A DNA stretch of 7,980 nt from WOZL01 sp041678645 (GTDB lineage: Bacteria; Patescibacteriota; Dojkabacteria; SC72): the NCBI GenBank assembly GCA_041678645.1, contig JBAYNT010000026.1, positions 1-7,980 of the forward strand, in the 5' to 3' direction. The notes beneath the pieces were generated by a model. The model worked only from the letters and a program-made list of their open reading frames with translations. It had not been told where the DNA came from and made no database searches. Positions 1 through 4,990 of this stretch are shown in pieces; position 1 is the first letter of the stretch; every line of letters begins with the position of its first letter. Made by a program: the position numbers and the translations under genes.

Positions 1-691
1 CGCAGTTGTAGGAACAGTTGTATATGTAGTAGTACAAGCGCTAAGAGCTAAGGATAACAAGAAAACAAAGTTTCAGTTCCCTACAAAAACACTTTTTCAT
101 ATATATTTGTATCTAATAAGTTTCCTTACTTTAATAATTGCTCTTATTGGTGGAGCTATCGCAATCAAATCAGCCCTCGCTTACCAGTTTGGTACTCCTT
201 TTTCATATACCTTATATAAAGGGAGCTCTTTTGAAGAGGCAAGAATGTACGATACTACAATCAGTAAAGATACTTTCGAAATATGTCCTGATGCTGAAGT
301 GCTTACTATTGGCGATGCCGATTTCTGTTTTGACAGCCAAATGCCAAACACAGATCTAATTGTTGGTTTAACCCTACTTCTCTCTATGGGCATCTTGTTT
401 GCCATTCATGAGTTCGCAATATCTAAGATTACGAAAGAAGATAAAAGTCAGTGGCTGGAAAAGATTTATCTTTTCGCTTCTTTAATCCTTTACAGCATTA
501 TTGGTTTAATATCTATCCCTGTATCTATATATCAGCTTACTAATTTCTTACTTCTTAAGCCTGAGAATTACTCCTACTCCACTCCCGATGCTCCTGGTAT
601 GGCAATAGGAATGGCTGTGTTGTCACTACCTCTTTGGATATATTTCTTGTCAAAGACTTCTGGGACTCAAAAGAAGACTACTAAAAAGTAG
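1..691 (+). CDS. multi-pass membrane protein, 5'-truncated by the window start
   Basis: The reading frame is open from base 2 to the TAG at 689-691 (229 visible residues), so the true start lies before the window; the TTG at 107 lies inside the frame and is not a convincing start. Hydrophobic segments are seen at visible residues 1-14 (end of a helix), about 34-55, about 117-137, about 155-177 and about 200-216. This gives a hairpin-like layout with charged cytoplasmic linkers and a lysine-rich tail. The loop after the second helix carries two cysteines (residues 95 and 109) that could form a disulfide if the loop is outside. The pattern of paired helices resembles small membrane proteins of the DUF5671 type common in Patescibacteria, but that match is tentative and no function can be assigned. 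It ends 26 bp before tRNA-Thr and is probably a separate unit from the ribosomal block. Confidence 0.75.
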   Translation, partial: AVVGTVVYVVVQALRAKDNKKTKFQFPTKTLFHIYLYLISFLTLIIALIGGAIAIKSALAYQFGTPFSYTLYKGSSFEEARMYDTTISKDTFEICPDAEVLTIGDADFCFDSQMPNTDLIVGLTLLLSMGILFAIHEFAISKITKEDKSQWLEKIYLFASLILYSIIGLISIPVSIYQLTNFLLLKPENYSYSTPDAPGMAIGMAVLSLPLWIYFLSKTSGTQKKTTKK

Positions 692-701
692 AAAGTTTGT
701 A

Positions 702-707
702 TATAAT
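702..707 (+). promoter_or_regulatory. -10 element (TATAAT) before tRNA-Thr
   Basis: A perfect TATAAT lies 10 bp before the first base of the tRNA. Transcription would start about 7 bp downstream of it, leaving almost no 5' leader for RNase P to remove. The -35 region at about 679-684 is poor (TACTAA), and a TG two bases upstream is one base off the extended -10 spacing. The element rests on the hexamer and its position only. Confidence 0.45.
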
Positions 708-717
708 AGTATCTTAT

Positions 718-794
718 GCTGGATTAGCTCAGTTGGTTAGAGCACATTCATGGTAAGAATGAGGTCCTGAGTTCGACTCTCAGATCCAGCTCCA
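718..794 (+). tRNA. trnT: tRNA-Thr (anticodon GGT)
   Basis: A complete cloverleaf can be drawn. The acceptor stem is 718-724 with 784-790, seven Watson-Crick pairs. The D stem is GCTC/GAGC (727-730/740-743), the anticodon stem CATTC/GAATG (745-749/757-761) and the T stem CTGAG/CTCAG (767-771/779-783), with T loop TTCGACT. The anticodon loop is ATGGTAA, giving anticodon GGT at 752-754, which reads ACC and ACU threonine codons. The CCA tail (792-794) is encoded. The discriminator base is T791, whereas E. coli tRNA-Thr has A. A tRNA-Thr near the tRNA-Trp/secE/nusG block is a common bacterial arrangement. Confidence 0.95.
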
Positions 795-829
795 TTAGGT
801 TTCAAACCTTACTAAACAAAAGGAAATAT

Positions 830-858
830 TTGACCAACCCCCTATTTCCCTATATAAT
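830..858 (+). promoter_or_regulatory. sigma70-type promoter for rpmG-tRNA-Trp-secE-nusG-rplK-rplA
   Basis: The -35 is TTGACC (830-835), five of six matches to TTGACA. The -10 is TATAAT (853-858), a perfect match, and the spacer is exactly 17 bp. Transcription should start near 865, giving a leader of about 35 nt before rpmG. No terminator or comparable promoter is seen between here and rplA, so this is the likely main promoter for the first half of the ribosomal block. Confidence 0.85.
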
Positions 859-899
859 ACCTCTGTATATTTCCCATTGTAATAAATTGACTCCCGAGA

Positions 900-1067
900 A
901 TGATGGCAAAGGTTAAAAAAAATATAGTTTTCTTGCAATGCACTATCTGTAATAGTAGAAATTACTCAATTTACAAAGGTAAGAATGTACAAGATAAGAT
1001 TGAAAGAAAGAAATATTGTAGTAAATGTAGAAAACATACTTCGCACACAGAAGCTAAAATTAAGTAA
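900..1067 (+). CDS. rpmG: 50S ribosomal protein L33
   Basis: This 55-residue basic protein is a structural component of the large ribosomal subunit near the E site. It has the zinc-ribbon form of L33, with cysteine pairs C14-x2-C17 and C40-x2-C43 and the typical stretch (RNYS, KKYCSKCRKHTSHTE) around them. Length matches the family (about 50-55 residues). There are two consecutive ATG codons at 900 and 903; the second gives the usual N-terminus MAKVKKN, and the sequence does not decide between them. No Shine-Dalgarno is present. It is the first protein gene after the strong promoter at 830-858 and lies 34 bp before tRNA-Trp, matching the rpmG-secE-nusG order seen in many bacteria. Confidence 0.95.
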   Translation: MMAKVKKNIVFLQCTICNSRNYSIYKGKNVQDKIERKKYCSKCRKHTSHTEAKIK

Positions 1068-1101
1068 TTGTTCTTTTAAATTAGGTTGAAACATAATTTG
1101 A

Positions 1102-1177
1102 GGGCCCATAGTTTCAACTGGTAAAACAGTGGTCTCCAAAACCACCGTTCTCTGTTCGAATCAGAGTGGGCCTGCCA
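1102..1177 (+). tRNA. trnW: tRNA-Trp (anticodon CCA)
   Basis: The cloverleaf is complete. The acceptor stem is 1102-1108 with 1167-1173, where the first pair is a G-U wobble and the rest are Watson-Crick. The D stem is GTTT/AAAC, the anticodon stem GTGGT/ACCAC (1129-1133/1141-1145) and the T stem CTCTG/CAGAG, with T loop TTCGAAT. The anticodon loop CTCCAAA gives anticodon CCA at 1136-1138, reading UGG only. The discriminator is G1174, as expected for bacterial tRNA-Trp, and the CCA tail 1175-1177 is encoded. It sits between rpmG and secE with no promoter of its own visible, so it must be cut out of the protein-coding transcript. The secE start codon follows only 12 bp later. Confidence 0.95.
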
Positions 1178-1189
1178 GGAATATGAAAA

Positions 1190-1366
1190 ATGTTTAAGAA
1201 AATATTAACTGAATTAAAGAAAACTAAATGGCCAACAGGTAAAGAACTACTTGTATTAACAGTATATACAGTAATTCTCTGCGCTGTGGTTGCAATTGCT
1301 ATTACAGGTCTAGATTTAGCTTTTTTCAAGATCAGAGACTGGTACATTAATGTAAATATATTCTAA
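1190..1366 (+). CDS. secE: preprotein translocase subunit SecE
   Basis: This 58-residue protein is the small essential subunit that clamps SecY in the SecYEG protein-conducting channel of the inner membrane. It has the minimal single-helix form of the family: a short amphipathic cytoplasmic helix with the signature ELKKTKWPT (residues 8-16), followed by one membrane segment at about residues 20-41. Length is typical of non-enteric SecE (about 60 residues). The ATG at 1190 is chosen because the earlier ATG at 1183 hits a stop after four codons. A weak AGGA lies at 1177-1180, nine bases before the start, and its first A is the last base of the tRNA-Trp CCA. It is followed by nusG after 3-4 bp, the almost universal secE-nusG pairing. 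Confidence 0.95.
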   Translation: MFKKILTELKKTKWPTGKELLVLTVYTVILCAVVAIAITGLDLAFFKIRDWYINVNIF

Positions 1367-1370
1367 AAAT

Positions 1371-1952
1371 ATGGCTAAAGAGGAAAAGAGTAAAAAAGAA
1401 GTGACTAAAAAGAAGAAAGCTATTAATCCAAAAGCTAAATGGTACGTATTAAATATCCGAACTGGATATGAAAATGCTATTCAAAAAGAGCTAAAACAAC
1501 GAATTGAAGCATCTGGATTAGAGGATAAGATAGTACAGATACTAGTACCAGTACAAAAGAAGATTGTAGTTAAAAAAGGTAAACAGAAGGTAGAAGAAGA
1601 TAAGATATTCCCAGGATATATTTTAGTAAAAATGGAGCTTGATGAGTTAACCTGGGAGATTATCAATAATATTGATGCTATTAGAGGGTTTGTTAAAACT
1701 GATAAGAAACCTAGAGCATTACCTGAGAGTGAGATTAAGGCAATTATGCAATATATGGAAGAAGAACAGCCATCATATCAAAGTTCCTTTGGTGTTGGTG
1801 AGGCTGTTAAGATAACAGAGGGTGCGTTTGCTGACTTTATCGGTAGTGTACAAGAGATAGATCAATCTAAGGGTAAGGTAAAAGTCCTCATCTCATTCTT
1901 AGGTAGAGAAGCTCCTGTAGAGTTAGAATTCTCACAAGTAAGTAAACTTTAA
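1371..1952 (+). CDS. nusG: transcription termination/antitermination protein NusG
   Basis: NusG binds the clamp of RNA polymerase and couples elongation to ribosomes or Rho. The protein is 193 residues. A lysine-rich N-terminal tail (about residues 1-22) precedes the NGN domain, which starts at KWYVLNIRTGYEN (23-35) and contains the hallmark FPGYILVKM (80-88). The KOW domain occupies about 139-193, with FGVGEAVKITEGAFADFIGSV (139-159) and the closing LGREAPVELEFSQV. Length is slightly above the E. coli protein (181) because of the basic tail. The start has no Shine-Dalgarno, only an A/T-rich run. The gene lies directly after secE and 18 bp before rplK, the classic order. Confidence 0.97.
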   Translation: MAKEEKSKKEVTKKKKAINPKAKWYVLNIRTGYENAIQKELKQRIEASGLEDKIVQILVPVQKKIVVKKGKQKVEEDKIFPGYILVKMELDELTWEIINNIDAIRGFVKTDKKPRALPESEIKAIMQYMEEEQPSYQSSFGVGEAVKITEGAFADFIGSVQEIDQSKGKVKVLISFLGREAPVELEFSQVSKL

Positions 1953-1970
1953 TATATTTGATTAATTACA

Positions 1971-2396
1971 ATGGCAAAACCAATAAAAGCACAACTTAAA
2001 ATTACCATACCAGCAGGTAGAGCATCAATGGCACCTCCAATAGGTCCTACTCTTGCTCCATACGGTATTAATGGACAGGATTTCTGTGTTCAATTCAATG
2101 AAAGAACCAAGGAGGACAACGGGATACTTACTCCTGTAATTTTAACAATATATGATGATAGATCTTTTGAATTTGAGCTTAAGACACCCCCTACTTCCGA
2201 ATTAATCAGAAGAAAATTAAATCTTAAGAAAGGATCTAGCACTCCAAACCTGAAAAAAGTTGGAAAATTAACTAAAGCTCAAATTATGGAGATCGTAGAG
2301 GTAAAAATGCCCGATTTAAATACCACCGATGTAGAACAGGCCGCTAAGACTATAGCTGGTACTGCTAAACAGATGGGAATAGAGACCGAACTTTAA
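1971..2396 (+). CDS. rplK: 50S ribosomal protein L11
   Basis: L11 forms the base of the GTPase-associated stalk together with 23S rRNA helices 43/44 and takes part in factor binding and the stringent response. The protein is 141 residues, the same as in E. coli. The N-terminal domain has the proline-rich segment PPIGPTLAPYGIN (about 22-34), and YDDRSFEFELKTPP follows. The C-terminal rRNA-binding domain includes KVGKLTKAQIMEI and ends with AKTIAGTAKQMGIE. The ATG start fits the conserved MAKPIKAQLK N-terminus; no Shine-Dalgarno precedes it. It is 18 bp from nusG and 18 bp from rplA, within the same transcription unit. Confidence 0.97.
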   Translation: MAKPIKAQLKITIPAGRASMAPPIGPTLAPYGINGQDFCVQFNERTKEDNGILTPVILTIYDDRSFEFELKTPPTSELIRRKLNLKKGSSTPNLKKVGKLTKAQIMEIVEVKMPDLNTTDVEQAAKTIAGTAKQMGIETEL

Positions 2397-2414
2397 CTTA
2401 TACTAAATAAACAA

Positions 2415-3101
2415 ATGCATAGAGGAAAAAAATATAAAGAAAGTATAAAAAATTATAATCCAACAGACACTTACTCATTAAAAGAAGGCATTGAGAAGGT
2501 TAAGAAGCTTTCTTACAGCAAATTTGTAGGTACTTTAGAGGTGCACGCAGACATTATTATACCCAAAGACAGAGATCCTAAATCTATTAAAGGTGCATAT
2601 ACTCTACCCCACACTTCTGGTAACTCTGATGTTAAAATCGCAGTGTTTTGTCCAAAAGAATTAGAGAAGGATGCTAAAGATGCAGGTGCAGATATTGTAG
2701 GACTAGAGAAACTTACAAAAGATATTAAAGCCGGTACTATTGAGTTCGATATCGCCATAGCAACTCCTTCAGTAATGCCACAAATTGCAGTTTTAGGTAA
2801 GGAATTAGGCCCTAGAGGTCTAATGCCAAATCCTAAGAGTGGTACTGTAACTGATGACCTTGCAGGAGCAATTAAAGAGTATAGACAAGGCAAAAACACT
2901 TTCGCTTGCGATGAAAGCGGTGTAATACACTTAAAGGCTGGTAAACTAGATATGGATATACAGGAGTTAATAGACAATGCCGAGGCTTGTATCAAGGCAA
3001 TCGAAGAGGCCCTCAACAAACCTTACGAGCAAGCAATTAAGAAATTACATTTAGCCCCTACAATGGGTGCTAGTGTGAAGATTAGTTACTCTAGAGAGTA
3101 G
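2415..3101 (+). CDS. rplA: 50S ribosomal protein L1
   Basis: L1 is the protein of the mobile L1 stalk that guides deacylated tRNA out of the ribosome; in many bacteria it also represses its own rplK-rplA mRNA. The protein is 228 residues, close to the usual 225-235. It carries the family signature LGPRGLMPNPKSGTV (131-145) and the conserved ending of the form APTMGASVKI. The start at ATG 2415 gives the normal MHRGKKYKE N-terminus. No Shine-Dalgarno is present. Some Patescibacteria lineages lack particular ribosomal proteins, but L1 is intact here. A strong promoter begins four bases after the stop codon, so rplJ-rplL can be transcribed separately. Confidence 0.97.
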   Translation: MHRGKKYKESIKNYNPTDTYSLKEGIEKVKKLSYSKFVGTLEVHADIIIPKDRDPKSIKGAYTLPHTSGNSDVKIAVFCPKELEKDAKDAGADIVGLEKLTKDIKAGTIEFDIAIATPSVMPQIAVLGKELGPRGLMPNPKSGTVTDDLAGAIKEYRQGKNTFACDESGVIHLKAGKLDMDIQELIDNAEACIKAIEEALNKPYEQAIKKLHLAPTMGASVKISYSRE

Positions 3102-3104
3102 TTG

Positions 3105-3133
3105 TTGACGATACATAGTAAAACATATATAAT
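3105..3133 (+). promoter_or_regulatory. internal sigma70-type promoter for rplJ-rplL
   Basis: The -35 is TTGACG (3105-3110, five of six consensus matches) and the -10 is TATAAT (3128-3133, perfect), separated by exactly 17 bp. Predicted transcription starts near 3140, leaving a leader of about 87 nt before rplJ. A separate rplJ promoter between rplA and rplJ is also found in E. coli. Confidence 0.85.
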
Positions 3134-3142
3134 CAACCCAGT

Positions 3143-3192
3143 TAATCGCCTGAGAAATGTAGTAAAAAAAGTAAATCTACATGAGGCAATTA
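3143..3192 (+). promoter_or_regulatory. structured rplJ leader resembling the L10 (kink-turn) autoregulatory leader
   Basis: The leader can fold into one interrupted hairpin. TAAT (3143-3146) pairs with ATTA (3189-3192). After a C/A mismatch, GCC (3148-3150) pairs with GGC (3185-3187). An asymmetric internal loop follows (TGAGAA at 3151-3156 against GA at 3183-3184), then ATGTAG (3157-3162) pairs with CTACAT (3177-3182) around an A-rich 14-nt loop. A longer 5' side with GA against a 3' GA is the layout of a kink-turn, the element bound by the L10(L12)4 complex in known L10 leaders. The pairing is visible; the regulatory role is inferred from position and family knowledge. The loop does not match the ideal kink-turn perfectly, having one extra A on the 5' side. 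Confidence 0.6.
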
Positions 3193-3226
3193 GGAAAGTA
3201 TTCAAATTAATTAAATATATAAAAAT

Positions 3227-3748
3227 ATGGCAATCAGTCGTGATAAAAAGACTGAACTACTTGAGGAGTACAAAGAAATCCTTAAAAATAAGGGGGGATA
3301 TTTCCTAGTAAGTTCAGATAGTATAGATACTACAACCGTTACGGGGCTTAAGAAAGAGCTAAAGGATAACGATGCTGGTTTTAAGGTATTAAAAAACAGC
3401 ATTTTTAAAATTGCTCTACAAGATACAGAACAACCTGTAGAAATACAGAATTTTGATGGTGCTACAGCAGTAATATATTTTAACCAAGACCCTACTACAC
3501 CAGCGAAATTAGTAAAAGAAGTTCAGAAAGAGACAGAAGTTATGGAAGCTAAGGGTGGTGTATATGAAGGACAGTTTTTAACTGAAGAAAAAGTAATGCA
3601 ATTAGCAGACATCCCATCAAGAGAAGAGCTTCTAGGTATGCTAGTCGGAAGCATGAGTGCTCCATTGAAAGGGTTTATGAATGCAGTAACTGGTAATGTA
3701 AGAGGCTTAACCGTTGCCCTTAAAGGCATTTCACAAAAAGAGTCCTAA
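3227..3748 (+). CDS. rplJ: 50S ribosomal protein L10
   Basis: L10 anchors the L7/L12 dimers to the ribosomal stalk base and, as a complex with L12, commonly represses its own mRNA. The protein is 173 residues, within the normal 160-180. It starts MAISRDKKTELLEEYKE, typical of L10, and has the conserved segment KVLKNSIFKIAL where many L10 proteins have a KN-LL motif. The C-terminal helix that carries the L12 dimers follows DIPSREELLGMLVGSMSAP. The leader has no Shine-Dalgarno. It is the first gene after the internal promoter and the structured leader, and is followed after 35 bp by rplL, the invariable partner. Confidence 0.96.
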   Translation: MAISRDKKTELLEEYKEILKNKGGYFLVSSDSIDTTTVTGLKKELKDNDAGFKVLKNSIFKIALQDTEQPVEIQNFDGATAVIYFNQDPTTPAKLVKEVQKETEVMEAKGGVYEGQFLTEEKVMQLADIPSREELLGMLVGSMSAPLKGFMNAVTGNVRGLTVALKGISQKES

Positions 3749-3783
3749 TTTTGGATATTAATTAATTTATATATTTTACAAAA

Positions 3784-4185
3784 ATGGCAGAAGATAAAAA
3801 AGTTCTCCCAGAATTAACAAAAGATGGCCAGAAAGTTTTAGAGATGGTTGAAAAAATGACCATTTTAGAATTAGCTGATCTTGTTAAGGTTATGGAGGAG
3901 AAATTTGGTGTCAGTGCAGCAGCTCCAGTAGCAATGGCAGCAGCTCCAGCAGCAGCTGAGGATGTTGTAGAGAAATCCAACTTTAATATTGTATTAAAGG
4001 ATGCAGGGGCAGAGAAGATAGCCGTTATTAAGGCCGTTAGAGCTATTACAGAGATGGGTCTTAAAGAAGCTAAGGATCTTGTAGATACCGCTCCTCAAAC
4101 TATTAAAGAGGAAGTCGCTAAAGAAGACGCTGAAGCTATGAAGAAACAGCTTGAAGAAGCTGGTGCTACAGTAGAATTAGAGTAA
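3784..4185 (+). CDS. rplL: 50S ribosomal protein L7/L12
   Basis: L7/L12 is the multicopy flexible stalk protein that recruits and stimulates the translational GTPases. The protein is 133 residues, about 12 longer than in E. coli because of an extended N-terminus (MAEDKKVLPELTKDGQK). The dimerisation domain lies around residues 17-44 (ILELADLVKVMEEKFGVS), followed by an alanine-rich hinge (about 45-60). The C-terminal factor-binding domain begins near 66 and contains EKIAVIKAVRAITEMGLKEA (77-96), with the conserved basic residues, and the usual KDLVD. It is the last gene of the ribosomal block; a terminator follows within about 25 bp. Confidence 0.97.
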   Translation: MAEDKKVLPELTKDGQKVLEMVEKMTILELADLVKVMEEKFGVSAAAPVAMAAAPAAAEDVVEKSNFNIVLKDAGAEKIAVIKAVRAITEMGLKEAKDLVDTAPQTIKEEVAKEDAEAMKKQLEEAGATVELE

Positions 4186-4205
4186 ATCTCTATTAGTTAG
4201 AAATA

Positions 4206-4235
4206 AGAGCCACTCTCAGTAGTGGCTTTTTATTT
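4206..4235 (+). terminator. Rho-independent terminator after rplL
   Basis: The stem AGCCACT (4208-4214) pairs with AGTGGCT (4221-4227) around the 6-nt loop CTCAGT. It can extend by a G-U and two A-T pairs, and a T-rich tract (4227-4236) follows. It sits 20 bp after the rplL stop and separates the ribosomal block from the ligase cluster. Confidence 0.9.
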
Positions 4236-4251
4236 TACTAAAGAGAACTTA

Positions 4252-4280
4252 TGGAAAAATCTCTCAAAAACGCGTATAAT
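4252..4280 (+). promoter_or_regulatory. promoter for the membrane/ATP-grasp cluster
   Basis: A perfect -10 TATAAT lies at 4275-4280. Seventeen bases upstream is TGGAAA (4252-4257), four of six matches to the -35 consensus. It follows the terminator directly and would start transcription near 4287, about 40 nt before the ATG of the 7-TM gene. The -35 is weaker than in the ribosomal promoters, suggesting lower expression. No operator-like repeat was noticed. Confidence 0.65.
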
Positions 4281-4327
4281 CTAGAGAATCTGCTCATAAA
4301 ATACAATAAATTGTCATTAGAATACAT

Positions 4328-4990
4328 ATGGAATACTCTCCTTTTACAACATGGCTTTTAAACCATGGCTTGTCCAGCCAAACCTTAGAATTACTCATAG
4401 CTATAGCAATACTGGCAACTATTGTAAGTTTCGCTAGATACCTATTTGGTACTAAGTCATACGGAGTATACGCTCCCATTATACTAGCAATAGCATACTC
4501 CTATACCGGTTTAAAGTATGGATTAGTGATAACAGCCGTAGTAATAGCGACATCCCTACTCTCCTACTCTATGCTTAAAAAGATTCGTATGCACTACATT
4601 ACAAGAATCGCTATAAACTACTGCATACTAACAATTTCTCTGATACTGTTTTTCGTTTTGATAAACAGATTTGTTCTTACTCTAGACAATTTACAAAATA
4701 TCCCACCACTAGCGATGATATCTATTGCAGCTTTAGGAGACTTTTTCACTAAACAGTATGTCAAAAAATCTCTAAAGGCTTCGATGTTAATTGTCTTTTC
4801 TACAATAGCTATATCTACAATTGGTTGGTATGTGATAACCAGAGATGTTATCTCTACATACTTCTCTAACAATCTATGGATAATACCGGTTCTCATACTT
4901 GCCAACATTGCAGTTGGACAATTTAAAGGATTAAGAGTGAAGGACTTTTTTCGATTCAGATCAATAACTGGGAGTAAAGAAAATGCTTAG
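4328..4990 (+). CDS. stand-alone 7-TM protein of the transglutaminase-associated family
   Basis: This 220-residue integral membrane protein has about seven hydrophobic segments, at roughly residues 19-39, 45-62, 64-82, 92-114, 124-140, 151-170 and 182-199. The segment FGTKSYGVYAPIILAIAY (40-57) followed by TGLKYGL resembles the conserved core of the 7TM domain (7TM_transglut family) usually fused behind an inactive transglutaminase domain. Position next to an alpha-L-glutamate-ligase-like gene is also the known context of that family. Here no extracytoplasmic transglutaminase domain is present: the protein begins only 17 residues before the first helix and the upstream intergenic space is too short to encode one. 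Its last 8 bp overlap the ligase gene, so translation is likely coupled. It probably anchors or transports the product of the neighbouring enzymes; the precise function is unknown. Confidence 0.75.
   Translation: MEYSPFTTWLLNHGLSSQTLELLIAIAILATIVSFARYLFGTKSYGVYAPIILAIAYSYTGLKYGLVITAVVIATSLLSYSMLKKIRMHYITRIAINYCILTISLILFFVLINRFVLTLDNLQNIPPLAMISIAALGDFFTKQYVKKSLKASMLIVFSTIAISTIGWYVITRDVISTYFSNNLWIIPVLILANIAVGQFKGLRVKDFFRFRSITGSKENA

Noticed and set aside
107..691. CDS starting at TTG 107
   Set aside because: The same frame is open back to base 2 and encodes plausible membrane-protein sequence upstream, so 107 is only the first start-like codon inside a truncated gene.
797..809. Hairpin AGGTT-TTCA-like after tRNA-Thr as a terminator
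   Set aside because: The stem is only 5 bp with a 3-nt loop and no T tract follows, so it does not qualify as a Rho-independent terminator.
887..892. Second TTGACT in the rpmG leader as a -35 element
   Set aside because: No -10-like hexamer lies 16-18 bp downstream; that position is within rpmG coding sequence.
1183..1197. Mini-ORF at ATG 1183 upstream of secE (four codons)
   Set aside because: Far too short and out of frame with secE; more likely chance in the short leader, although a role as a leader peptide cannot be fully excluded.
2513..3019. 168-residue minus-strand ORF inside rplA
   Set aside because: It is antisense to a highly conserved L1 gene and its composition (Ser/Leu/Ile-rich) is what an antisense frame produces. 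All other minus-strand ORFs were rejected for the same reason.
3102..3308. 68-residue ORF overlapping the rplJ leader and start
   Set aside because: It spans the promoter and leader, overlaps rplJ in another frame and has no recognisable protein character.
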